From the NCBI GenBank assembly GCA_018268715.1, contig JAFDVZ010000012.1, forward strand, positions 1 through 64,000: a stretch of DNA of 64,000 nucleotides, written 5' to 3'. This DNA comes from Acidobacteriota bacterium (GTDB lineage Bacteria; Acidobacteriota; Terriglobia; Bryobacterales; Bryobacteraceae). The notes below the pieces were generated by a model. It saw nothing but the letters and a program-made list of their open reading frames with translations, had not been told where the DNA came from and did no database searches. Shown in pieces: positions 35,079-44,667 of the stretch. Every line of letters starts with the position of its first letter. Position 1 is the first letter of the stretch. A program made the position numbers and the translations under genes.

Positions 35079-38000
35079 ATGACGACGCGTTTCGCAGCGC
35101 TCCTCGTCCTTGTAGTACTTCTGTCCGGCACTGTTGCGGGTCAAGCCATCTCCGCCGCGCTGAGCGGCACCGTTACCGATCCAGCCCAATCGGTGATTCC
35201 CAACGCCAAGATCACATTGACCAACACCGCGTCGGGAGACGTCCGCACCACTGTCACCAATAGCGAAGGTTTCTACAACTTCGCGTCGATTCCGGTGGGC
35301 AGCTACGACTTCACGGTCGAAGCAACCGGATTCCAATCGAACAAAGTATCGGGTCTTGCGTTTTCGGGCGCTGAGCGCCGCAGTCTGAACATGACGCTGA
35401 AGATCGGCCAGACATCAGAGACGGTCGAAGTGAAGAGCGTCGCGGAAGAAGTCATTCCGGTCAACTCGGGCGAGAAATCGGCCCAGCTGAACGTGAAGCA
35501 GTTGCAGGACTTCTCCGTGGTCGGACGCAGCGCGGCCGAGTTCATTAAGATCATGCCCGGATTCGCCATCGCCGGAACGGGCACCGAGAACCGCCAGAAT
35601 TTCACAGGCGAGACGATCGGCATCAACGGCAACGGCGACGGCGGCAGCCAGAGCGCATTTAACAGCGCTTATTCGGTGAACGGTCTTCCGACCGGGTCGC
35701 TCGACATCACGTCGGACGGCGCGCACGTGTCGGATCCGGGTTGCAACTGCGCGACGCCGGTGAATCCCAACACCGATATGATCCAGGAGTTCAAGGTCAT
35801 GACCTCGAACTTCGGCGCGGACAGCCAAAAGGGTCCGGCGGTGGTGACCAGTGTGGCCAAGTCGGGCGGCCGCGATTTCCACGGCGGCGCATACCTGTAC
35901 GCCCGCCACTACGCGCTGAACGCCAACGACGCGCTGAACAACTCCCAGGGTATGAACACCCAGGGCGGCATGCAGGCGCCGCGTCCGGAGAACAAGTACT
36001 TCTTCCCGGGCGGCAACATCGGCGGTCCTGTGCTGATTCCCGGCACGAACTTCAACAAGAACCGCGACAAGCTGTTCTTCTTCGCCGGCTACGAGTTCTA
36101 CTATCAGACGCTGGACACGGGCCTGTTGCGCGCCACGGTTCCCACCGCCGGCATGCGCACGGGCAACTTCAGCGCGGCTGAAACGTCCAAGCTCGGTAAG
36201 ATCACGGCTTCCGGCGGAGCTCCCCAGCAGATCAACCTGGATCAGTTCCCGGGCGGCATCGTTCCCAGCAGCCAACTGGATCCTGGCGGCGTCGCGCTGA
36301 TGAAACTGCTGCCGAGCCCCAACGCGGACCCGAACTCCAACGGCGGATACAACTACGTCAACCAGGTTGTCTTCAACCAGAACAGCAACCAGTTCATGAC
36401 TCGCGTGGACTATAGCATCAGCGAGTCCACGAAGCTGTTTGTGCGCTACAACCGCCAGTGGGAACAGCAGAAGTTCCCGGTGGGCCTGTGGTGGCGCAAT
36501 GGCAACCAGGTTCCGTATCCGACGCCGGTGGTCGGCAAGAACAGCTCGGACTCGATCTCGTCCTCGTTGACCCACGTGTTCAGCCCGACGATGACCAACG
36601 AACTCGTGGTGGCCTACACGCAGATCCTGTTCCCGAACGTGTTCGAGGATCCGAGCAAGGTGCAGCGCTCGACGGCCGGCTATCCGTACAAGGGCCTGTG
36701 GAAGAACGGCGTCACGCAGATTCCGTCCTTCACCGGTTGGGGCGGCGAAATGGCCACCCTGCTGAACCCGGGCGGATTCGAAGTCGGCGGCAGCCGCGGC
36801 CTCTATGCCGACAAGTACATGCCGACGGTGTCCGACGACCTTTCGAAGGTCTGGGGCACGCACACCTCGAAGTTCGGCTTCTTCTACGAATGGATCCGCA
36901 ACGCCCAGCCGGCCAACGGCAACACCAACGGCCAGGCGATCTTCTCCAACTGGGGCAGCAACACCTCCGGTTCGGCTTATGCGGACATGGCGCTCGGCCG
37001 CGTCACGCAATACAACGAGCAGAGTTTCAACCGCCTGAACGACGAAACGTACAACACGTACGAGTTCTACGCGATGGATAGCTGGAAGATCAGCCGCCGG
37101 TTGACCGTCGACTACGGCTTGCGTGTTTCGCACTTCGGACCGTGGTCGGATAACGCTGGCTACGGCTTCTCGATCTTCGACTACACCAAGTACAACCCGG
37201 CCGCGCCGGCCACCGACTACACGGGATTCCTGTGGCATGCCCGCGATAAATCGGTGCCGCTGTCCGGCTTCCCGAGCCGCGCGTTCTTCTGGGCACCGCG
37301 CTTCGGCATGGCGTATGACCTGTTCGGCAACGGCAAGACCGTGCTCCGCGGTGGTTGGGGCCGGTACTACTATCACGCCGCGCAGTTCACCAACGGCCTG
37401 GATGTGTCGGCCGGCGTGAGAACCTACACGTTCCAGAACGGCACGACGCTGTCGGCCATCGAAGCCTATTCGCCGGGCACCGGCGACGCGGGCAGCCCGG
37501 CGGCCGTGGACTCCAAGGACGACCGGACCCTGCACTCCGACAGCTATAGCTTCACGGTGGCGCAGCGGACTCCGTTCTCAGGACTGTTGGAACTCGCCTA
37601 TGTCGGCAATAAGAGCTCCGACATCCTGAACACCACGGGCGGCTTCGGCAGCAACATCAACATGGTTCCGGCGGGCGCGCTGTTGAAGGCGGGCGTGGGC
37701 GACCCGGCCGCTGCCAACTACGACTCGTTCCGGCCGTTGAAGGGCTTCCAGGACATCAACATCATCACCCATAACATGTATCAGAATTACAATTCGATGC
37801 AGGTTACCTGGATCCGCACCAAGGGCCGTTACAACCTGAACCTGAACTACACCTGGGGCAAGTCGCTGGGTATCGTCAATCCGACCTACGACAGCTTCAA
37901 CCTCAACAACGACTACGGTCTGATGCCGAACGACCGCCGCCATCTGTTCAACGCCGCCTATTCGGTGGAGTTGGGAGATCCGGTGAAGGGCGGCAGCAAG

Positions 38001-38552
38001 ATCCTGAAGGGCTTCGCCAACGGGTGGCAGTTGTCCGGCATCGCGCAGGTGCAGAGCGGCGTCAACCTGGTGGCGAACAGCTCCTATAACTACAACATCG
38101 ATCCGGGCGGCTACAAGATGGCCAACGGGTACACGGTGGCCGACATTTCGATCAACGGCACGAAGTCGATCGCTTTGCGGCCGCTGGTGAGTTGCAACCC
38201 GGGTTCGAACCTGAGCAACCACCAGTATGTGAATGCTTCGTGTCTTGCGCTGCCCACCACTCCGGGAGTGAATGGCCCGACCATTTCGCCCGGCGTGTAT
38301 GGCCCCGCGTTCATGAACTTCGATCTGGGGATGTTCAAAAACTTCCAGATCAGCGAGCACAAGAAGGTGCAAATCCGCTTCACGGGTTACAACTTCCTGA
38401 ACCACCCGCTGTACACGTTCGTGAGCGGATCGAACAACATGAAGCTGGTTTTCGATCCGAACACGGGCAAGATTGCGAACCCGAATTTCGGCATCGCCAC
38501 CGAGAAACAGGGCCGCCGCATTGTGATGATCGCGATCAAGTACTACTTCTAG
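35079..38552 (+). CDS. Oar-like TonB-dependent outer-membrane receptor with carboxypeptidase-regulatory domain
   Basis: 1157 residues. The ATG at 35079 is chosen because AAGGGGG lies 8 nt upstream and the signal peptide (FAALLVLVVLLSGTVAGQ) begins there. About 23-105 is a CarboxypepD_reg-like beta sandwich (LSGTVTDPAQSVIPNAKITLTN, GFYNFASIPVGSYDFTVEA). A plug domain follows to about 250, then a long barrel rich in aromatic strands ending in KYYF, the terminal Phe expected for BAM assembly. The class imports large or complex ligands and is very abundant in Acidobacteria. There is no SusD-type gene beside it. It has its own promoter and a strong terminator, so it is a single-gene unit. Confidence 0.92.
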   Translation: MTTRFAALLVLVVLLSGTVAGQAISAALSGTVTDPAQSVIPNAKITLTNTASGDVRTTVTNSEGFYNFASIPVGSYDFTVEATGFQSNKVSGLAFSGAERRSLNMTLKIGQTSETVEVKSVAEEVIPVNSGEKSAQLNVKQLQDFSVVGRSAAEFIKIMPGFAIAGTGTENRQNFTGETIGINGNGDGGSQSAFNSAYSVNGLPTGSLDITSDGAHVSDPGCNCATPVNPNTDMIQEFKVMTSNFGADSQKGPAVVTSVAKSGGRDFHGGAYLYARHYALNANDALNNSQGMNTQGGMQAPRPENKYFFPGGNIGGPVLIPGTNFNKNRDKLFFFAGYEFYYQTLDTGLLRATVPTAGMRTGNFSAAETSKLGKITASGGAPQQINLDQFPGGIVPSSQLDPGGVALMKLLPSPNADPNSNGGYNYVNQVVFNQNSNQFMTRVDYSISESTKLFVRYNRQWEQQKFPVGLWWRNGNQVPYPTPVVGKNSSDSISSSLTHVFSPTMTNELVVAYTQILFPNVFEDPSKVQRSTAGYPYKGLWKNGVTQIPSFTGWGGEMATLLNPGGFEVGGSRGLYADKYMPTVSDDLSKVWGTHTSKFGFFYEWIRNAQPANGNTNGQAIFSNWGSNTSGSAYADMALGRVTQYNEQSFNRLNDETYNTYEFYAMDSWKISRRLTVDYGLRVSHFGPWSDNAGYGFSIFDYTKYNPAAPATDYTGFLWHARDKSVPLSGFPSRAFFWAPRFGMAYDLFGNGKTVLRGGWGRYYYHAAQFTNGLDVSAGVRTYTFQNGTTLSAIEAYSPGTGDAGSPAAVDSKDDRTLHSDSYSFTVAQRTPFSGLLELAYVGNKSSDILNTTGGFGSNINMVPAGALLKAGVGDPAAANYDSFRPLKGFQDINIITHNMYQNYNSMQVTWIRTKGRYNLNLNYTWGKSLGIVNPTYDSFNLNNDYGLMPNDRRHLFNAAYSVELGDPVKGGSKILKGFANGWQLSGIAQVQSGVNLVANSSYNYNIDPGGYKMANGYTVADISINGTKSIALRPLVSCNPGSNLSNHQYVNASCLALPTTPGVNGPTISPGVYGPAFMNFDLGMFKNFQISEHKKVQIRFTGYNFLNHPLYTFVSGSNNMKLVFDPNTGKIANPNFGIATEKQGRRIVMIAIKYYF

Positions 38553-38582
38553 GAACGAGCCGCGATCAGTCAGTGGTAAAGG

Positions 38583-38609
38583 CGGGGTGGCTTCGGCCAC
38601 CCCGTTTTT
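38583..38609 (+). terminator. Intrinsic terminator of the receptor gene
   Basis: A 9-bp stem (CGGGGTGGC/GCCACCCCG, 38583-38591 and 38596-38604) closed by a TTCG tetraloop and followed by TTTTT (38605-38609), 30 bp after the stop codon. Confidence 0.9.
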
Positions 38610-38619
38610 CTTGTGTGTT

Positions 38620-38627
38620 GATAGAAT
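38620..38627 (+). promoter_or_regulatory. Extended -10 element of the TPR-VWFA operon
   Basis: GATAGAAT preceded by T (TGATAGAAT, hexamer 38622-38627) starts just after the terminator and ends 10 nt before the ATG at 38638. No Shine-Dalgarno is present, so the operon mRNA probably begins within a few bases of its first codon. Confidence 0.5.
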
Positions 38628-38637
38628 AATCCTTCCG

Positions 38638-39741
38638 ATGTCACGCGTGGTTTTGTCGGCGATTTTCGCGTGTCTGGCGTTGTTCGGCCAGGCCGCGAGC
38701 AACCCGTTGGCCAAGGCGATCGCGGCGCACCAGGCGGGCCGCCTCGACGAAGCGATCGCGGGTTATCGCGAGGTGCTGAAGACCGATCCCGCGAACCTGG
38801 CGGCGCTAACCAACCTCGGCGCGGCGCTCTCCAAACAGGGACGTTTCGCCGAGGCGATCGTTGCTTACAAGGCGGGACTCAAGCGGTCTCCCGACAACGT
38901 CGCGCTGTCCATTAATCTGGCGCTCGCCCACTATAAGATGGGCGACCTGGCCGACGCCGCGCGTGAGTTGGAGGGAGTGAGGAAACTCCAGCCCGCGAAT
39001 CAGCAGGCCAACATGCTGCTTGCCGATACCTGGCTCCAACTCGGCGAGTCGAAGAGGGTCATCGAGCTGCTGAGTCCCATGCAGAAGAGTAATCCGGCCG
39101 ACTTGGGCGTGTGCTATATGCTGGGTACGGCCTTGCTCGCCGAAAAGCGCGATGAGGAAGGGCAGCGGGTGCTCGATCCCATTTTCCGACGCGGCGATTC
39201 GGCGGAGGCCCGGCTGTTGACCGGATCGGCCAAGATGAACAACGCCGATTTCACCGGCGCGCTGGAAGACTTTTCGAAGGCGGTCGCGCTGAATCCGACG
39301 CTGCCTTCGGTGAACGCCTTCCACGGCAAGGCGCTGATGGAGACGGGCGATTTTGCGGGCGCGACGGCGGCGTTCCGCAAGGAACTGGCGCTGAATCCGA
39401 ATCACTTCGTGTCGAACCTGAACCTGGCCGTGCTGCTCAAGCAGGAGCAGCAGTATGACGAGGCGCTGTCGCTGCTGGCGCGCGCGTTGCGGCTGCGTCC
39501 GGGCGACATCGGCGTGCGCTTCCAGCAGGGGGCGATCTGGCTGGCGCAGGGGAAAATCGAAGACTCGCGCAAGATGTTCGAGGGGATCGTGAAGGAGGCT
39601 CCGCAGTTCACTGAGGCGCACGTGACGCTGGCCACCATCTACTACCGCCTGAAGCGCAAGGAGGACGGCGACCGCGAACGGGCCATCGTGGCGAAGTTGA
39701 ACGAGGCGTCGCAGAAGTCGACGGAGCCTGCAAAGCAATGA
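38638..39741 (+). CDS. Exported TPR-repeat protein
   Basis: 367 residues. Signal peptide about 1-20 (VVLSAIFACLALFGQAAS). The rest is a nearly continuous array of about nine tetratricopeptide repeats, for example LAALTNLGAALSKQGRFAEAIVAYKAGLKRSPDN, VNAFHGKALMETGDFAGATAAFRKELALNPN and the last ending near residue 355. TPRs are protein-binding scaffolds. It is the first gene of an operon whose coding regions overlap (ATGA with the next), so it is probably made together with the second TPR protein, the VWFA protein and the CRTAC1 protein. Confidence 0.85.
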   Translation: MSRVVLSAIFACLALFGQAASNPLAKAIAAHQAGRLDEAIAGYREVLKTDPANLAALTNLGAALSKQGRFAEAIVAYKAGLKRSPDNVALSINLALAHYKMGDLADAARELEGVRKLQPANQQANMLLADTWLQLGESKRVIELLSPMQKSNPADLGVCYMLGTALLAEKRDEEGQRVLDPIFRRGDSAEARLLTGSAKMNNADFTGALEDFSKAVALNPTLPSVNAFHGKALMETGDFAGATAAFRKELALNPNHFVSNLNLAVLLKQEQQYDEALSLLARALRLRPGDIGVRFQQGAIWLAQGKIEDSRKMFEGIVKEAPQFTEAHVTLATIYYRLKRKEDGDRERAIVAKLNEASQKSTEPAKQ

Positions 39742-40847
39742 CGTGGATGGCGCTGGCTTTGTTAGTCGCGCAGGCCGCCGGGCCTCCGCCTCCGCCCGCC
39801 GTCGCGGCGGACTTGGCCAAGCGCGCGGCCGCCGCGCAGGACGCGGGGAAACTCGACGAGGCCGCGGCGTTATACCGTCAGGCGGTGACGAAGGCTCCCG
39901 CATGGCAGGAAGGCTGGTGGCAGATCGGCGGCATCGAGTACGGCCGTGACCACTATCCGCAATGCCGCGACGCGTTCCGCCGGTTCACGGCGTTGAATGC
40001 GAAGCTGAGCGCGGGGTTCGCCTTTCTCGGCCTGTGCGAGTTTCAGACGCGCGAGTTCGCCCCCGCCGTGAAGCACCTGGAAAACGCCGTGGCGCTGGGG
40101 TTGCCGAACGGCGAGCAGTTGACCGATGTCACGCTGTACCATCTGGCGCTGCTGCACACGCGCGGCGGGAATTTCGAACGGGCGCTCCAGTTCTGCAGCG
40201 CGCTGGCCCGGCGGAAAGTGGAGGACAAGGTGATCGCCGTGGCTGGGACCGCGGCTCTGCGGCGCGCCGTGTTTCCGCATGAGTTGCCGCCCGCCGATCA
40301 GGAGATCGCCGCCAGGTTGGGCGCGGCGCTGCTGGGCGGGGCGGGCCGGCCGCCGGAAGAGACCCGCCGGCAATTTGAGGAGATCATCGCGCAGTATCCG
40401 CGGACGCCGAACGTTCATTACACGTTCTCGACGGTTCTGTTGGCCAATGAGCCGGACCGGGCGTTGGCGGAGCTGAAGAAGGAACTCGAGATCAGTCCCG
40501 AGCACGTGCCGGCGCTGGTGTCGATCGCCTTCGAATACCTGAAGCGCGGCGATCCGGCGTCGGCGCGCCCGTTCGCCGAACGCGCCGTGAAGGCCGCGCC
40601 GTCGAGCTTTGTGACGCGCGCCTGTCTGGGCCGCGTGTTGCTTGAAACCGACGGCGAGCCGCCCGCTTCCGCCATTCGGGAGCTGGAAGCGGCGGTGAAA
40701 CTCGCTCCCGACAGTCCGCAAATTCATGTGTCGCTTGCGTCGGCCTACTCGAAAGCCGGCCGCACCGCCGACGCACTCCGCGAGCGCGCCGAGTTCGCGC
40801 GACTCAAGAAACTGATGGCCGCCAGCGATCCCACGGAGGCCAAATGA
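39738..40847 (+). CDS. Second exported TPR-repeat protein
   Basis: 369 residues, ATG overlapping the previous stop by 4 bp. The short hydrophobic start (MTWMALALLVAQAAG) is a weak signal peptide. It contains several TPRs (AQDAGKLDEAAALYRQAVTKAPA, LGLCEFQTREFAPAVKHLENAVALG, SIAFEYLKRGDPASARPFAERAVKAAPS, SLASAYSKAGRTADALRERAEFARL) with a less regular middle. It is not a simple copy of the upstream TPR gene. Translational coupling suggests the two proteins are made in fixed ratio. Confidence 0.8.
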   Translation: MTWMALALLVAQAAGPPPPPAVAADLAKRAAAAQDAGKLDEAAALYRQAVTKAPAWQEGWWQIGGIEYGRDHYPQCRDAFRRFTALNAKLSAGFAFLGLCEFQTREFAPAVKHLENAVALGLPNGEQLTDVTLYHLALLHTRGGNFERALQFCSALARRKVEDKVIAVAGTAALRRAVFPHELPPADQEIAARLGAALLGGAGRPPEETRRQFEEIIAQYPRTPNVHYTFSTVLLANEPDRALAELKKELEISPEHVPALVSIAFEYLKRGDPASARPFAERAVKAAPSSFVTRACLGRVLLETDGEPPASAIRELEAAVKLAPDSPQIHVSLASAYSKAGRTADALRERAEFARLKKLMAASDPTEAK

Positions 40848-43030
40848 ATTCATACCGAGGCACCATGAAACGTACACTCGCTCTACTTGCCCTCACATCC
40901 GCGCTGCTGCCCGCGCAGCAACAGCAACCCTCCGCTCAACAGCCTACGTCCACCTTTGAGGCGACCGCCAATGAAGTCATGATCGATGTCGTCGTCCGCG
41001 ATAAGAAGGGCAAGGCGGTAAACGATTTGACCGGCGCCGATTTCAAGGTGATCGATAACGGCGTCGAGCAGAAGGTGCTGGGAACGCGCGTCGTGTCGGG
41101 CGCCGAGGCGATCGAGAAGGGCGCCAAGGTCCCGCTCGACGCGTTGCGTCAGGTCCGCCTTGTGACGCTGGTGTTTGAGGAGCTCAGCAACGAGCAGCGG
41201 CTGATCGCCAGGAAGGCCGCGCTCGATCTGATCAAGGGCGACCAGGCGCAGAACGTCTTCTATTCCGTGATGGCGATCACCAGCCAGTTGAACGCGCTGC
41301 AGCCCTTCACGATGGACAAGGCGAAGTTGAAGGACGCCATTGAGAAGGCCACCAGCGGCAAGTACCTGACGTTCCCTGGCGAGTCGAACCGGATCAAGAC
41401 CGGACTGCGGGATGTGGTCGCGAACGCGTCCAATCCGCAGGCGGCGCTCACCGGACAGGTGGCCAGTTCGACGCCGTCAACGACTTCGCCGGCCGCCGGG
41501 GCCGCGGCTGGGCAGGCGGCCGGTGCTGCGTACCTGGAGCAGAAGACCGCCGCGATCATGCTCGAAATGCTCCAGTTCGACGCCACCTACAGCCGCGACG
41601 AGAGCACGCGAATCAGCATCTTCTCGCTTCTGTCGCTGGTGCGCGGTCAGTATTCGATGCCGGGGCGCAAGAGCGTCATCTACTTCACCGCCGGGATGGC
41701 GGTGCCGACCAACCTGGATGAGCCGTTCCGCAACGTGCTGAGCGCGGCCAATCGCGGCAACATCTCGTTCTATTCGGTGGACACGCGCGGCGTCGGCGTC
41801 GACGATACGACCGAAGCGCGCGAGGCTCTGAACCGCGCGACCAAGAACATCCGCGAAGACACGACGTCCACCGACGGCAACGTCAGCAAGGACCAGATGC
41901 GGGCGTTCGACACCGCGGAGACATCGGGCCGCAATAATGTTTCGGGCCCGATCCGCGATCTGGCCGAGTCCACCGGCGGCTTCCTGGTGTCGAATTCGAA
42001 CGATCTGCGGCCGGCGCTCAAGAAGATCAACGAAGAGGTGAACACGTACTACGAGCTCTTCTACAACCCGGGCATCGAGACCTACGATGGCAAGTTCCGC
42101 AAGACGCGGGTGGACACGGAGCGCAAGGACCTGGTGGTGCAAACCCGCAACGGGTACTTCGCGCTGCCGTTGAACATCCGTGGTCCGGCCGTGCTGCCCT
42201 ACGAGTTCGCGCTGTTGAAGGCGCTCGATACGGCCCCGGCGCCCGAGGCCGTCAGCTTCCGCGCCGGAGCCATCCGCCTGCAGCCGGGCAAGGATTACAC
42301 GCGCGCGCAACTTCTGGTGGAAGTGCCGATGAGCGGCATTACGTTCACTGAGGATAAGGCGGCCGGGACGTTCAAAATGCGCGTGTCGCTGGTGTCGCTG
42401 ATTAAGGACGCCAAGGGCAACGTGGTGAAGAAGTTCTCGAACGATCTGCCGCGCACCGGGCCGCTTACCGTGCTCGCCCAGGCCAAGGCGGGCAACTTCA
42501 ACTACAAGGACCAGATGGACCTGCCGCCCGGCGACTACACGGTGGAGACCGCGGTGATCGATCATGAGAGCGGCAAGATCGGCGTCCATAAGGCTCCTTT
42601 CACGGTGGCGTCGCTCGCCTCCGGCGTTGGGCTGTCGAACCTGACGCTGGTGCGTAACTACCAACCGGGGGCGAAGGACCTTGATCCCGCCGAGCCCTTC
42701 CAGTTCCAGGGCGGGCGCATCACGCCGACCCTCAGCGGCCAGATCATCGCGGGGCCCGGCGTCCAGATGGCGACGTTCTTCATCGTGCACCCCGATGCGT
42801 CGATCAAGGCGCCGGTGGCCGCCAAGGTGGAGGTGCTGGTGGAGGGAAACGTCGTGGCGTCGCTCGATCTGCCGCTGCCCAAGCCCGACGCGTTGGGCCG
42901 CATCCCGTACGTCATGTCGATACCGGCCGAGAAGATGCCCGCCGCTACGTACGAGCTTCACGTGATCGCGACGCAGGGCGATACGAAGGCGGAGGATCGC
43001 CTGAAGGTCCAGGTGCTGGCGAAGCAGTAA
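40844..43030 (+). CDS. VWFA-related secreted protein, acidobacterial type
   Basis: 728 residues from an ATG overlapping the previous stop (ATGA); a second ATG at 40865 starts a cleaner signal peptide (MKRTLALLALTSALLPAQ) and may be the real start. An N-terminal domain (about 40-95, FEATANEVMIDVVVRDKKGKAV) is typical of acidobacterial VWFA-related proteins. The VWA-like domain spans about 105-420 (RLVTLVFEELSNEQ; YSMPGRKSVIYFTAGM; NISFYSVDTRGVG; LAESTGGFLV). The D-x-S-x-S part of a classical MIDAS is not present. About 440-728 are beta domains. Likely a periplasmic or surface interaction protein working with the TPR proteins. Confidence 0.85.
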   Translation: MNSYRGTMKRTLALLALTSALLPAQQQQPSAQQPTSTFEATANEVMIDVVVRDKKGKAVNDLTGADFKVIDNGVEQKVLGTRVVSGAEAIEKGAKVPLDALRQVRLVTLVFEELSNEQRLIARKAALDLIKGDQAQNVFYSVMAITSQLNALQPFTMDKAKLKDAIEKATSGKYLTFPGESNRIKTGLRDVVANASNPQAALTGQVASSTPSTTSPAAGAAAGQAAGAAYLEQKTAAIMLEMLQFDATYSRDESTRISIFSLLSLVRGQYSMPGRKSVIYFTAGMAVPTNLDEPFRNVLSAANRGNISFYSVDTRGVGVDDTTEAREALNRATKNIREDTTSTDGNVSKDQMRAFDTAETSGRNNVSGPIRDLAESTGGFLVSNSNDLRPALKKINEEVNTYYELFYNPGIETYDGKFRKTRVDTERKDLVVQTRNGYFALPLNIRGPAVLPYEFALLKALDTAPAPEAVSFRAGAIRLQPGKDYTRAQLLVEVPMSGITFTEDKAAGTFKMRVSLVSLIKDAKGNVVKKFSNDLPRTGPLTVLAQAKAGNFNYKDQMDLPPGDYTVETAVIDHESGKIGVHKAPFTVASLASGVGLSNLTLVRNYQPGAKDLDPAEPFQFQGGRITPTLSGQIIAGPGVQMATFFIVHPDASIKAPVAAKVEVLVEGNVVASLDLPLPKPDALGRIPYVMSIPAEKMPAATYELHVIATQGDTKAEDRLKVQVLAKQ

Positions 43031-43035
43031 CGCCG

Positions 43036-44667
43036 GTGCGCTGGCCGTTCCTAACGCTGATTTTCCTGACTGCGGCCGGCTTGGCCCAGAAGCCGGCCGC
43101 GCCCGTCCATTTCGCCTATCAGCCGATTCCGTTCGCGCTCGATAGCGATGAGTCCGCCAGTCGCCACGTGCCGGAGACGATGGCGGGCGGCGTGGCGGTG
43201 TTCGACTATAACAACGACGGGGCGCTGGATATCTTCTTCGCCAACGGGGCGGATCTGCGGACGCTGCGGAAGACGGGCGCGAAGCAGTCGAACCGGCTGT
43301 TCGCCAACGACGGGCGCGGGCATTTCACCGACGTCACGGAGAAGGCGGGTCTGGCGGGGACGGGTTTTGACAACGCGGTCGCCATCGGCGATTACGACAA
43401 CGACGGCCATCCGGATATCTTCGTCGGTGGCGTGCACCGGAACACGCTCTACCACAATAACGGCGATGGCGCCTTCACCGATGTCACCGCGAAGGCGGGC
43501 CTCGCGCCGGGCGGGCCGAAGCTGTGGTCGGTGGGCGCCGTGTGGGGCGACTTCAATAACGACGGGCGTCTGGACCTGTTCGTCGTCAACTACCTGGCCT
43601 GGGACCTGGCGACGGAGCCGCCGTGCGAATACCGCGGCGTGCGCGAATACTGCCATCCGAAATACTACAAGCCCACGGCGAACCAACTCTTCCTGAACAA
43701 GGGCGATGGAACATTCATCGACGCTTCCGTTTCATCGGGAATTGCCCGATATCCGGGGAAGGGGATGGGCGCGGCGGCGGCCGATTACGATCTAGACGGG
43801 CGGTTGGACATCTTCGTCACCAACGACAGCCTGGAGAATTCGCTGTTCCACAACCTGGGCAACGGGCGGTTCGAACAAGTTGCGCTGAACGCCGGGGTCG
43901 CGCTGGTGGAGAGCGGCACGTACATGTCGGGCATGGGCACGGACTTCCGCGATGTCGACAATGACGGCTATCCCGACATCGTGCTGGTTGCGCTCGACAG
44001 CGAGACGTTCCCGCTGTTCCGCAATTCAGGCCGCGGCGACTTTTTCGACAACACCATGCGCAGCCGGATGGGGCCGCTGAGCCGCACCATGGCGGGTTAT
44101 TCGCCGGCGATCGCCGATTTCGACAACGACGGCTGGAAGGATGTTTTCGTGACGCGGGGCCATGTACAGCCGGTGCACGCGGCCCGGGCGTTGACGGCGG
44201 AGCAGCCCAACACGATCTTCCGCAACACGGGCGGGGGCCGCTTTGAGGCGCTCACTGAGGAGGCCGGACTCACGGCGCAACCGCCGCGTCGGCACCGTGG
44301 GTCCGCCTTCGGCGATTTCAACGGCGATGGCCGCCTGGATGTTGTAACCGTTTCCATCAGCGGTCCGGCCGAGATCTGGATGAACGATAGCCCGGCGGCG
44401 GGCCATTGGCTGGAACTGCGGCTGGAGGGCACGCGTTCGAATCGCGACGCCATCGGGGCGCGGATCAAAGTGACGACGAAGGCGGGCGCGCAGTACGGGC
44501 ACGTGACGACGGCCTGCGGCTACGCGTCGTCAAGCGCTGGCCCGGCGCATTTTGGATTGGGGGCCGACGTGGCTGCGACGGTGGAAATCCGCTGGCCCTC
44601 GGGTCAGATGCAACGGCTTGAGAACGTGAAGGCGGACGCTGTCGTGAAGGTCGTCGAACCACGGTGA
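43036..44667 (+). CDS. Secreted FG-GAP/VCBS propeller with C-terminal ASPIC/UnbV domain (CRTAC1-type)
   Basis: 543 residues, GTG start 5 bp after the VWFA stop. Signal peptide about 1-17. At least seven integrin-alpha-like blades carry Ca2+-loop motifs DxNxDGxxD (DYNNDGALDIF, DYDNDGHPDIF, DFNNDGRLDLF, DYDLDGRLDIF, DVDNDGYPDIV, DFDNDGWKDVF, DFNGDGRLDVV). The last 90 residues form the UnbV domain (HWLELRLEGTRSNRDAIGARIKV...VEIRWPSGQMQRL). Homologues are secreted adhesion-like proteins of unknown role. It belongs to the TPR/VWFA operon. A paralogue faces it at 45353. Confidence 0.88.
   Translation: MRWPFLTLIFLTAAGLAQKPAAPVHFAYQPIPFALDSDESASRHVPETMAGGVAVFDYNNDGALDIFFANGADLRTLRKTGAKQSNRLFANDGRGHFTDVTEKAGLAGTGFDNAVAIGDYDNDGHPDIFVGGVHRNTLYHNNGDGAFTDVTAKAGLAPGGPKLWSVGAVWGDFNNDGRLDLFVVNYLAWDLATEPPCEYRGVREYCHPKYYKPTANQLFLNKGDGTFIDASVSSGIARYPGKGMGAAAADYDLDGRLDIFVTNDSLENSLFHNLGNGRFEQVALNAGVALVESGTYMSGMGTDFRDVDNDGYPDIVLVALDSETFPLFRNSGRGDFFDNTMRSRMGPLSRTMAGYSPAIADFDNDGWKDVFVTRGHVQPVHAARALTAEQPNTIFRNTGGGRFEALTEEAGLTAQPPRRHRGSAFGDFNGDGRLDVVTVSISGPAEIWMNDSPAAGHWLELRLEGTRSNRDAIGARIKVTTKAGAQYGHVTTACGYASSSAGPAHFGLGADVAATVEIRWPSGQMQRLENVKADAVVKVVEPR

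Noticed and set aside
35415-37535. 706-codon minus-strand frame within the receptor gene
   Set aside because: It is antisense to a confidently recognised TonB-dependent receptor and shows no domain pattern, only Val/Arg/His-rich sequence typical of an antisense GC-rich frame.
41477-42961. 494-codon minus-strand frame inside the VWFA-related gene
   Set aside because: Antisense shadow of a gene with clear family match and operon position.
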